DNA of 49,489 nucleotides from an uncultured Lachnospiraceae bacterium (GCA_947176065.1 CAMWPB010000035.1:1-49489), one strand, 5' to 3'. Positions 8,967 through 15,672 are shown, counted from the first letter of the stretch. Made by a program: numbers and translations. The notes: generated from the sequence alone by a model not told the origin.

Positions 8967-9149
8967 CGCGCATAAGCAGAGTCAGAAGGTGGAACAGACT
9001 GGCCACATGCATGTGAGCCAGTCTGGGACAGCTTATGACGAGCAACGCGAACGAGAAATGCGAAGCATTTCGAGTCTGCTTATGCGCGGACCGGAGTGGA
9101 ACGGAGACCGCGAACGAGAAATGATTCGCATTTCGAGTCTGCTTATGCG
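8967..9149. repeat. Structured intergenic repeat element, copy 1
   Basis: The left end CGCGCATAAGCAGA (8967-8980) is the exact reverse complement of TCTGCTTATGCGCG (9075-9088). Inside are a long near-perfect hairpin (8995-9025, arms CAGACTGGC and GCCAGTCTG) and two 41-nt units (9046-9086 and 9109-9149), each beginning CGCGAACGAGAAATG and ending TCTGCTTATGCG. Between the units is a stretch shared with copy 2: 35 identical bases at 9081-9115 and 34042-34076. No transposase or other gene is inside; the short open frames here are products of the repeat. The element fits a non-autonomous mobile or repetitive extragenic element, possibly acting as RNA. Confidence 0.8.
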
Positions 9150-9193
9150 GAGGCCAGAGCCTTACGGTATTTTAAAAATTGGAAAAATATGCA

Positions 9194-9222
9194 TTGACAA
9201 GCTCTGTGCAATTTGTTATCAT
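9194..9222 (+). promoter_or_regulatory. Promoter of the uncharacterised 612-residue gene
   Basis: TTGACA (9194-9199), a 17-nt spacer and TATCAT (9217-9222), giving a start near 9229. The candidate operator begins about 5 nt downstream, an ideal position for repression. The leader to the ATG at 9357 is about 130 nt. Confidence 0.65.
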
Positions 9223-9233
9223 CTGAGTATGAA

Positions 9234-9247
9234 CAACCGATTGCGCA
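9234..9247 (+). promoter_or_regulatory. Candidate LacI-family operator in front of the 612-residue gene
   Basis: CAACCGATTGCGCA differs from the site at 7090-7103 by one base in 14 and has the palindromic core CAAnCGnTTG. The likely repressor is the LacI-type protein encoded at 7193-8209. Confidence 0.6.
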
Positions 9248-9356
9248 AAGTGAAATCTACCAAACAATTATCGGCATAAGAGAGCAAAGTGTAGATAAGC
9301 GATGCCGGCGGCGCAGAAAATAGCGGCAATTTATAAAAAAACGGAGGGAAGGGCAC

Positions 9357-11195
9357 ATGGATAAGTTTATTGTAAACATCATCCATCGTCCGGAGATGGT
9401 ACCTGAGTACGCGGAGAAGGTGACCGGACACGGCAAAGAGGAGGATATCGGAAGGAAAGAGCTTCTGACAGAATCTCTCGATATCTTTAAGACACAGCAG
9501 GCGATTGCGCACAAGAACGGATTAAAGACGACGATTCAGATGACCTACGCCTCTTTATTTAACGACGAGGCGGTGGCGCTTGCAAAGGCGGACCATGAGC
9601 AGTACGGCGATGAGATCGCGCTGTCCCTGCTTGGTCTTCCCTGCGAGGAGTTCCGTGAGAAATACAAGACGAAGGATTTTTGTATCTGGATGTTCTCCAT
9701 GGAGGACAAGAAGTCTATCGTGGACGATGTGTTTGGGAAATTCCATGACAGGTTCGGCTTCTACCCGGAGTCCACGGGTTCCTACTATATGGACGCTGAT
9801 CTGACCAATTATATCAAAGAGAAATATCCCATGGTGAAGTGCGCCGTGGCTACCTGCTGGGAGGAAGGCCCGAAGGCGTACCACACCTGCAATAATTCCT
9901 GGTATACGTTTATGGACGGCGGCCCCTGGGCGCCCTGGATTCCGAGTAAGCAGAATACCCACGCGCCTGCGGCGAACGAGGAGGAGGATTCCGGCATTGT
10001 GGCGATTCCCCACCTGTCCCGCGACCTGATTGCCTGCTATGACGGCAACGGCTCCAATTTCGGGACGCATCCGCAGAATGTCCTGCGGAGTATGTGCTAT
10101 GATTCCAAGACCTGGGAATATCCGTATCTTTACAATCTGATCGACCAGTTCCGGGCACTGGCGAAATACAACAATGGCTACGCCTACAACATGATGTTCG
10201 TGGGTCCCGGCTGGATGAACAAGATGGGCCGCTGGGAAGCGCCCTATGAACTGCTTCTCAAGTCTTATGAGGACGGTATGGCATATTACGGCCAGCTCAA
10301 GAAGGAAGGGAAGCTTACCGACATGACCATGGCGGAGTTTGCGGACTTTTACCGTGAGAACAGAAGGCTCACGGAGCCGGAGTGCGCGCTCTGGAGAGAT
10401 ATTTTATACGGATCGGACAAACAGCTTTTCTGGTATTGCGATCCGTTCATGAGAGTGTGCGCAAACATGGATCAGGGCGGCGCGATCGTAGACCTGCGGC
10501 CTTATGCGGCGAAGCTGGAGTGGCCGGTGGGTATCGGCACGAAGCATGTGACGGACGCCTCCTATCCTTTCCTGATTCAGGAGAAGTACCGTGCGGGCTA
10601 CTTTACCCACTATGCGGGAGAGGGCACGGTCAGAAGCGCGAAGCTGACCCACAACGGTGAGGAAGTGGATCTGTGTCTGTGCCGGACGAAGGCACATTTC
10701 TCGCAGGAGGGCAGCACGAGAATCCTGACACTGGATCCGGTGGATATCGAGTTCTATGACCTGACGGTGAAACTGCAGACGAAGATGTACTTCGAGGAGG
10801 GAAGCTCCAATATTAAGATCGAGAGAACGATTCTTGAGATGAGCGATCCGAATGCAGAGGTGGAAATAAACGAGTATATGGTGGCATGCTACGGCACCAC
10901 GGAATACTCGGAGGATATGAGCAATGTGAAGCTGTCCGTGACGGACGGCTCCAAGACGGAGAAGATCGATTACGCCTATAAGTGCCGCGAGGCGCAGATG
11001 CAGGGCGCGACAGAGGCCGTGGCGGTGGTTCCTGAGATCGGGACGAGAGTGTCCATAAGCTGTGAAAAGAAAGAGGCGGTCGGTTACATCAAAGAAGGAT
11101 ATGCATTCTCCCCGATGTTCACGTTAGGCTATACGACCCGGTTAAAAGATAAGGAGGTATTTGCGACATGGCTCAATCTGGCAAAGGCAAATTAA
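9357..11195 (+). CDS. Uncharacterised 612-residue protein, possible carbohydrate-active barrel enzyme
   Basis: I cannot assign this to a named family. The ATG at 9357 has GGAGGG upstream. There is no signal peptide or membrane segment, so it is probably cytoplasmic. The N-terminal half has the feel of a (beta/alpha)-barrel of the deacetylase/GH57-like kind: 'HKNGLKTTIQ', 'EIALSLLGLPCEEF', 'YPESTGSYYMDADLTNYI', 'CAVATCWEEG' and the aromatic-rich 'MDGGPWAPWIPSKQ'. The C-terminal third (about 390-612) is beta-rich and could be a sandwich domain. It overlaps a zinc-ribbon gene by 28 nt and is followed by a GH53 galactanase. A strong promoter with a LacI-type operator precedes it. Carbohydrate metabolism is inferred from regulation and neighbours only. 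Confidence 0.8.
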   Translation: MDKFIVNIIHRPEMVPEYAEKVTGHGKEEDIGRKELLTESLDIFKTQQAIAHKNGLKTTIQMTYASLFNDEAVALAKADHEQYGDEIALSLLGLPCEEFREKYKTKDFCIWMFSMEDKKSIVDDVFGKFHDRFGFYPESTGSYYMDADLTNYIKEKYPMVKCAVATCWEEGPKAYHTCNNSWYTFMDGGPWAPWIPSKQNTHAPAANEEEDSGIVAIPHLSRDLIACYDGNGSNFGTHPQNVLRSMCYDSKTWEYPYLYNLIDQFRALAKYNNGYAYNMMFVGPGWMNKMGRWEAPYELLLKSYEDGMAYYGQLKKEGKLTDMTMAEFADFYRENRRLTEPECALWRDILYGSDKQLFWYCDPFMRVCANMDQGGAIVDLRPYAAKLEWPVGIGTKHVTDASYPFLIQEKYRAGYFTHYAGEGTVRSAKLTHNGEEVDLCLCRTKAHFSQEGSTRILTLDPVDIEFYDLTVKLQTKMYFEEGSSNIKIERTILEMSDPNAEVEINEYMVACYGTTEYSEDMSNVKLSVTDGSKTEKIDYAYKCREAQMQGATEAVAVVPEIGTRVSISCEKKEAVGYIKEGYAFSPMFTLGYTTRLKDKEVFATWLNLAKAN

Positions 11196-11386
11196 ATTAC
11201 AGGTGTCCCTCCTGCTTTATGAGAGACTTGGATATCGATATGTTTTATGATAAGGATAAGAAAGAGTACCACTGCATCCGCTGCCAGTATGTGGGGACGG
11301 AGGAGGACGTGCTGGAGAAAAACGAGCTGGTGCGCTTCCGCTATAAGGATGCAATGAAGCGGTTTACGAAATTTGATTTTGACTGA
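11168..11386 (+). CDS. Small zinc-ribbon protein
   Basis: 72 residues with a four-cysteine zinc ribbon: 'CPSC' near residue 13 and 'CIRC' near 37, separated by a charged beta-hairpin-like stretch. The start at 11168 has AAGGAGG about 10 nt upstream, and the gene overlaps the preceding one by 28 nt, so the two are translationally coupled. Proteins of this size and type may bind nucleic acid or chaperone a partner; the tight coupling suggests a role alongside the 612-residue protein, but no function is shown. Confidence 0.8.
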   Translation: MAQSGKGKLNYRCPSCFMRDLDIDMFYDKDKKEYHCIRCQYVGTEEDVLEKNELVRFRYKDAMKRFTKFDFD

Positions 11387-11398
11387 TGACGGAGAGAC

Positions 11399-11528
11399 GG
11401 ACGAAAGATGGCATTCTGCGTCGCCACGCTTTCGCTCCGGTCGTAACGCAGCAGACACTAAGCTCGAAAAAACCTCGCTAAGTGCTGGCGTTACTTTAGG
11501 GGCTCCTTGAGAATGCCATCTTTCGTCC
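11399..11528. repeat. 130-bp inverted-repeat element between the zinc-ribbon and galactanase genes
   Basis: Perfect 19-bp inverted ends (11399-11417 and 11510-11528; arm GGACGAAAGATGGCATTCT) enclose 92 nt with a second, imperfect stem whose base is GTAACGC/GCGTTAC. No open frame or transposase lies inside. The interior CGCTTTCGCTCCG (11427-11439) recurs at 38251-38263, and its reverse complement resembles the GACCGGAG segment of the other repeats. It could be a MITE-like remnant or a structured RNA in the operon transcript; there is no T-run to make it a terminator. Confidence 0.7.
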
Positions 11529-11564
11529 TGTCAATCCGGCAAGCAGAAAAAAGAAAGGTAACAT

Positions 11565-12695
11565 ATGCAATTTTATAAAGGCATGGATATATCTACCATA
11601 AAGGAAGTAGAGAGTCTGGGCGGGAAATTTTATGACCATGGCGTGGAGAAGGATGTGTTTGAGATCCTGAAAAGCTATGGGACGAATGCGGTCAGGCTCC
11701 GTCTCTGGAACGATCCGTATTCGGCGGACGGCACGCCTTACGGGGCGGGCACGAACGATCTGGAGACGACGGTCGGGCTGGCGAAGCGCGCAAAGGCGCA
11801 CGGAATGGATGTGCTGCTCTGTATGCACTACAGCGATTTCTGGGCTGATCCGGGGAAACAGCGTGTGCCAAAGGCATGGCGCGGGATGGACGCGGAGCAG
11901 TTGACCAAGGCGGTCTATGATTTTACAAGAGATACACTGTTGACCCTGCGGGATGCAGGGGCGTACCCGGATCTGATTCAGATCGGCAATGAGCTGACAA
12001 AAGGCATGCTCTGGCCGCTCGGAAAGCTGGCGGAATGCGGGAATTATGACAATCTGGCGCAGTTTGTCAGCGCGGGCATCCGCGCGGTGCGCTCACTGGA
12101 CGGCGATATGCCGGTAATGATCCATTTGGACAATGGCGGCAATGCGCCGATGTACCGTGACTGGTTTGATCATTATATGGAGCGGGGAGAGGACTTCCAG
12201 ATCATCGGGCTTTCCTACTATCCGTTCTGGCATGGCAGTCTGGAAGACTTGCAGAACAATATGAACGATCTGGCGGTCCGTTACGGCAAGGAGCTGGTGG
12301 TTGCGGAGGTATCCATGGGCTTTACCATGGAGGACTACGGCGCCTATGAGAAGCTGGCGGAGAATGAGCGCAAAGGTTATGCCACAAAGCCTGCGCTGGT
12401 GGAAAAGCTGCCATTTCCCATGACGAAGGAAGGGCAGGCGGATTTTATGAGGGCATTGTTCGATGTGATCGATCAGGTGCCGGAGAAGAAGTGCAGAGGA
12501 TTTTTCTATTGGGAACCGGCCTGGATTCCCGTGCCGGGATCGGGCTGGGCCAATGAGGAGGCTTTAAAGTATATCGAGGAAAAGGGGCCCGGCGGCAATG
12601 AATGGGCGAATCAGGCATTGTTTGACTATGACGGTCAATCATTGCCCGCGCTGGAAGTAATCCGTGATTACCAGCCGGCAGCGGGGCGAGGCTGA
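11565..12695 (+). CDS. Arabinogalactan endo-beta-1,4-galactanase, GH53, lacking a signal peptide
   Basis: 376 residues, the usual length of a GH53 catalytic domain. Recognisable family features: 'YKGMDISTIKEVE' at the start, 'YGTNAVRLRLWNDPY', 'MHYSDFWADPGKQ.VPKAW', the acid/base Glu143 in 'LIQIGNE', and the probable nucleophile Glu248 in 'LVVAEVSMGFT' (other members have a VVET-like stretch here). GH53 enzymes cut beta-1,4-galactan side chains of pectin. Most are secreted; this one starts directly at the catalytic domain, so it probably acts on imported galacto-oligosaccharides in the cytoplasm. AAGAAAGG precedes the ATG. It ends 5 nt from the convergent LacI gene with no terminator between them. 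Confidence 0.92.
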   Translation: MQFYKGMDISTIKEVESLGGKFYDHGVEKDVFEILKSYGTNAVRLRLWNDPYSADGTPYGAGTNDLETTVGLAKRAKAHGMDVLLCMHYSDFWADPGKQRVPKAWRGMDAEQLTKAVYDFTRDTLLTLRDAGAYPDLIQIGNELTKGMLWPLGKLAECGNYDNLAQFVSAGIRAVRSLDGDMPVMIHLDNGGNAPMYRDWFDHYMERGEDFQIIGLSYYPFWHGSLEDLQNNMNDLAVRYGKELVVAEVSMGFTMEDYGAYEKLAENERKGYATKPALVEKLPFPMTKEGQADFMRALFDVIDQVPEKKCRGFFYWEPAWIPVPGSGWANEEALKYIEEKGPGGNEWANQALFDYDGQSLPALEVIRDYQPAAGRG

Positions 12696-12700
12696 AACAG

Positions 12701-13702
12701 TCACGTCTCCGGCCTGACCGGGGCGGTGGACTTCCTGACGATCAGCTGGGGCCGCAGCATGGTACGGCTGATGGGAATGTGATTGATAAGGGAATGCAAT
12801 GTATAGAAGCCGGATTTACCAAGCTCCGTCCGATCCTGACGTATGGTGGTGAGCGGCGGATCCAGTCTGGCGGACAGCGGGATGTCGTCGAAACCGACCA
12901 CGCTGAGTTCTTCGGGGATTCTGACGCCGCGTTTGCGGCACTCCTCGATCACGCCGGAGGCGATCAGGTCGTTGCCGCAGAGAATGGCCGTGATGCCCAT
13001 GGAAAGCAGACGGTCTATATGATCCTTGGCGGAGTCTGCCACATAGTAGCCGTAAGGCATGGTGCCTTTGCTGAAAGGAAGGTTGTGGGCGGTCATGCTG
13101 TCAATATAAGCCTGACGGCGCTGCTCCGAGATACAGGAGCGCCAGGAACCGTTGATCAGGGCGATGTGACGGTGACCCAGTTTCATCAGATGGACAACGG
13201 CGTCATCGATGCCTTCCAGATTGTCAGAGCCGACGGAGGCTACCGCGGGGTTTTTGCGGATATAATTATCAAAGAGAACTGTCGGGATAGAGGTTGCAGT
13301 GAATTGACTCATCCAGTCATCCAAAAGCGCAAAGCCTACCATAAAGCCGCCGACGAATCCGTGCTTCAGCATGAAGGTATCGTATTTTTCCTCAGCCTGT
13401 ATGTGGGGGGTGACAGGAAAGACCGTGACGTCAAAATTCTCCCGGAAGGCGACCTGGCGGAAACCCAGAATGATATCGTATCCGAACTGTTCCGGGGTTT
13501 CGTAGTCCATGTTTTCCACGAAAAGACAGACCTTCCGACGGTCTTTTCCCCGCATTTGTTTGGTGGTGTAGCCAAGCTCCACGGCAGTGTCGAGCACGGT
13601 CTGGCGAAGGGATTCGCTGATGTCGCTGGCGCCGTTTAAGCCCTTGGACACGGTGCTGGTGGAAATGCCGAGACGGTTGGCAATATCTTTGATTGTAGCC
13701 AT
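12701..13702 (-). CDS. LacI-family regulator, probable control of the maltodextrin operon
   Basis: 333 residues with the LacI helix-turn-helix 'TIKDIANRLGISTSTVSKGLNG' at residues 3-24 and a PBP-like sensor domain ('VPTVLFDNYI'-like core, 'DAVVHLMKLGHRHIALINGS', 'ILCGNDLIASGVIEECRKRG', 'VVGFDDIPLSARLDPPLTTI'). It is divergent from the ABC importer/amylase operon, which is the usual arrangement for a maltose-type repressor. A ten-base palindrome AAAACGTTTT at 13844-13853, just upstream of the operon's -35 box, is a candidate operator. The 3' end faces the galactanase gene at a distance of 5 nt, so the two transcripts probably overlap. The ligand is inferred, not shown. Confidence 0.93.
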   Translation of the reverse strand: MATIKDIANRLGISTSTVSKGLNGASDISESLRQTVLDTAVELGYTTKQMRGKDRRKVCLFVENMDYETPEQFGYDIILGFRQVAFRENFDVTVFPVTPHIQAEEKYDTFMLKHGFVGGFMVGFALLDDWMSQFTATSIPTVLFDNYIRKNPAVASVGSDNLEGIDDAVVHLMKLGHRHIALINGSWRSCISEQRRQAYIDSMTAHNLPFSKGTMPYGYYVADSAKDHIDRLLSMGITAILCGNDLIASGVIEECRKRGVRIPEELSVVGFDDIPLSARLDPPLTTIRQDRTELGKSGFYTLHSLINHIPISRTMLRPQLIVRKSTAPVRPET

Positions 13703-13843
13703 GATAACCTCCGGTGCTTTTGCTGGTCAGGTGTCTTAGCCCTGAGAACAGACTTTGCAGGATTAAGACAATTATGAGACAAGCATATTAGAAATGGAAT
13801 AAAAATGCAAGGGAGACTGCTTTTTTTGTATGGAAAGATCAAA

Positions 13844-13853
13844 AAAACGTTTT
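13844..13853. promoter_or_regulatory. Candidate LacI-type operator upstream of the ABC operon
   Basis: AAAACGTTTT is a perfect palindrome with the central CG typical of LacI-family sites, 5 nt upstream of the -35 box at 13859. It also lies between the arms ATGGAAA and TTTCCAT (13830-13857 region). Its owner is most simply the divergent regulator; the global regulator CcpA is less likely because the match to its consensus is poor. Confidence 0.4.
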
Positions 13854-13858
13854 CCATA

Positions 13859-13888
13859 TTGACAAAGGGTATTTGGAAGTGGTAAATT
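13859..13888 (+). promoter_or_regulatory. Promoter of the maltodextrin ABC operon
   Basis: TTGACA (13859-13864), an 18-nt spacer and TAAATT (13883-13888), giving a start near 13895 and an untranslated leader of about 260 nt. Confidence 0.6.
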
Positions 13889-13926
13889 TAAGCTAAATAA
13901 ATGCGAAACTTTACGAAAATTTTTGC

Positions 13927-13946
13927 AGAAAGGACTAGTCCTTTCT
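13927..13946. repeat. Perfect 20-bp palindrome (GC-containing)
   Basis: Arms AGAAAGGACT and AGTCCTTTCT, with the central tetranucleotide CTAG. One base separates it from the next palindrome. As RNA it would form a tight hairpin in the operon leader; as DNA it could be a dimeric operator. Confidence 0.85.
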
Positions 13947-13947
13947 C

Positions 13948-13971
13948 TATATCCTAATATATTAGGATATA
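13948..13971. repeat. Perfect 24-bp palindrome (AT-rich)
   Basis: Arms TATATCCTAATA and TATTAGGATATA, with no spacer. It is followed by four further A. It is positioned about 55 nt after the predicted transcription start of the ABC operon. Confidence 0.85.
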
Positions 13972-14158
13972 AAAACCCTGACCGCCACAACGTTACAGGA
14001 CGCGTTCGGCGTAAAGGGGAGAAAAGAGTCTGCAAAGAAACGGGAAAATGGGATATAAAATACGGAATTACGACTTGCAAAAGCTGTGATACCGTGTTTT
14101 GTATAGAAACAAAAAAATATGACTTTTTAGTAAGAAGTCGAAAGGAGAGAGTTACATT

Positions 14159-15523
14159 ATGAAAAAGAAAGTATTGGCAACAGTATTGGCAACAGCAATG
14201 ACAGTCGGATGTCTGACAGGCTGCGGCGGCGGTGCGGCAGAGACTCCGGCGGCAGAAGCGCCGGCAGCGGAAACACCTGCGGCGGAGGAACCGGCAGCAG
14301 AAGAGCCGGCAGCGGATGAGGCGCCTGCGGTAGAGGCTCCTGCCACTGCGGCGGAGGGAACAGACCCGGTTGCAAACCTGATTGCGGCAACGACAGGTAC
14401 GGTAACGCTTAAGGTATGGGCTTCCGAGGAGGATCAGGATCTCACGACCAAGATGCTGGACGATTTCAAGGCGGCTTATCCGGATGTCACATTTGACATT
14501 ACCCTTGGTGCGGAGAGTGAGTCTACCGCGAAGGATACGGTTCTTACGGACGTGGAGGCGGCTGCGGATGTGTATGCGTTTGCGGACGACCAGATCAACG
14601 AGCTGGTAAAAGCCGGCGCGCTGCAGGAGGTAGTGGCAAACTACACCTTTGACGTGATAAACGAGAATGCAACCGGCGCCGTAGAGGCGGCTGCTGTGGA
14701 CGGAAAGGTATACGCTTATCCGATGACGGCTGATAACGGTTACTTTATGTTCTATGATTCTTCCGTTTTTTCCGAGAGCGACGTACAGTCTCTGGAGAAG
14801 ATGATTGAGGTAGCTGATGCGGCAGGCAAGAAGATCGCTATGGATATCTCTAACGGCTGGTATATTTATTCATTCTTCCAGGGTGCAGGCCTGGAGCTTA
14901 CACTGAATGACGACGGTCTTAACAATACCTGTACATGGAATGCCCCGGGCGGTACGGACGTAGCGCAGGCAATCATTGACCTGACGTCGTCAGGCGTACT
15001 CGTAGACATGGGCGACGAGGATATGGCTACCCAGATTGCAGAGGGTAACGTGGCTGCATGTGTAAACGGTACATGGAGAGCAGAGACAGCGGCGGAAGCA
15101 TGGGGCGACAACTATGCGGCAACCAAGCTTCCCACCTTCAATGCGGGCGGAAAAGACTATCAGATGTCTTCTTACTCCGGTTACAAGCTGATCGGTGTAA
15201 ATCCCCACTCCGCTAACGTGGGCTGGTCCATGCTTCTGGCAGAGTTTTTGACCAACGAGGCATCACAGACGGCAAGATTTGAAGCGAGAGGCCTTGGCCC
15301 GGCAAACCTTGCGGCAGCATCCTCTGACGCGGTTCAGGCGAATCCGGCGATCGCCGCACTGGCAGCGCAGGCAGCATACGCTACGCCTCAGCGTGTAGGC
15401 GGCAACTTCTGGTCTCCCGCAGAGACGCTTGGACAGATCCTTGCATCCGGCAATCCTGACGGAACAGATCTGCAGGAGCTTCTGGATACGACTGTAGAGG
15501 GTATCACGGCACCCGTCGAATAA
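14159..15523 (+). CDS. Maltose/maltodextrin-type ABC transporter solute-binding lipoprotein
   Basis: 454 residues from ATG 14159, with AAAGGAGAG upstream. A lipoprotein signal with lipobox 'LTGC' anchors the protein at the outer face of the membrane. A spacer of repeated Ala/Glu/Pro (about 25-65) lifts the binding domain, which begins 'TVTLKVWASEEDQDLTTKMLDDFKAAYPDVTFDI' and has the family-1 binding protein layout ('MTADNGYFMFYDSSVF', 'GNVAACVNGTWRAE', 'LGPANLAAASSDAV'). It delivers oligosaccharides to the two permeases encoded downstream; the maltodextrin specificity is inferred from the adjacent amylase. Hairpins after the stop codon could stabilise its part of the mRNA so that binding protein exceeds permease. 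Confidence 0.93.
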   Translation: MKKKVLATVLATAMTVGCLTGCGGGAAETPAAEAPAAETPAAEEPAAEEPAADEAPAVEAPATAAEGTDPVANLIAATTGTVTLKVWASEEDQDLTTKMLDDFKAAYPDVTFDITLGAESESTAKDTVLTDVEAAADVYAFADDQINELVKAGALQEVVANYTFDVINENATGAVEAAAVDGKVYAYPMTADNGYFMFYDSSVFSESDVQSLEKMIEVADAAGKKIAMDISNGWYIYSFFQGAGLELTLNDDGLNNTCTWNAPGGTDVAQAIIDLTSSGVLVDMGDEDMATQIAEGNVAACVNGTWRAETAAEAWGDNYAATKLPTFNAGGKDYQMSSYSGYKLIGVNPHSANVGWSMLLAEFLTNEASQTARFEARGLGPANLAAASSDAVQANPAIAALAAQAAYATPQRVGGNFWSPAETLGQILASGNPDGTDLQELLDTTVEGITAPVE

Positions 15524-15525
15524 CA

Positions 15526-15567
15526 AAGTGAGCTTCGCTCACTTGCGAGGACTGCTTCGCAGCCTCG
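15526..15567 (+). other. Two tandem GC-rich hairpins after the binding-protein gene
   Basis: AAGTGAGC-TTC-GCTCACTT (15526-15544) is followed immediately by CGAGG(A)CTGC-TTC-GCAGCCTCG (15546-15567, one bulged A). Both have TTC loops. Neither has a T-run, so they look like mRNA 3'-end protectors rather than terminators. Confidence 0.7.
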
Positions 15568-15584
15568 GATAATAAGATAGGCAT

Positions 15585-15615
15585 AGAGGGTGAGTGACAT
15601 TCACTCGCCCTCTTT
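15585..15615 (+). terminator. Partial intrinsic terminator between binding protein and first permease
   Basis: AGAGGGTGAGTGA pairs with TCACTCGCCCTCT (one G-T wobble) at 15585-15612, followed by a short T-rich tail TTCTG. The weak tail would allow partial read-through, a usual way to make more binding protein than permease. Confidence 0.6.
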
Positions 15616-15672
15616 CTGAAAGAAAATGTAAGGGGTTTGTTTGCAGAAAACGACTTTGGCATGGAGGTTCAT

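Larger units (their letters stand above)
13895..14158 (+). other. Long untranslated leader of the ABC operon
   Basis: The 264 nt between the predicted transcription start and the ATG contain two adjacent perfect palindromes (13927-13971) and a small hairpin, GACTT/AAGTC, about 12 nt before AAAGGAGAG. No riboswitch class that I know is recognisable, and I see no coding frame with a ribosome site. Confidence 0.5.

Noticed and set aside
8967..9088. Integron attC-like site or retron RNA as an explanation of the repeat element
   Set aside because: The core sites do not match attC signatures, no integrase is nearby, and there is no reverse transcriptase gene.
9046..9149. CRISPR-like direct repeats (two 41-nt units with a 22-nt spacer)
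   Set aside because: Only two units occur, the spacer is itself conserved in the other copy at 34042-34076, the ends are inverted repeats, and no cas gene is near.
8989..9279. Open frame of 96 codons with peptide 'ISSLLMRGPEWNGDRE'
   Set aside because: It lies within the repeat element, has no ribosome site, and the same peptide appears at about 33980-34175 only because the DNA repeat is the same.
13844..13853. CcpA (cre) site before the ABC operon
   Set aside because: Aligned to the cre consensus it has three mismatches at conserved positions; the divergent LacI regulator is a simpler owner.
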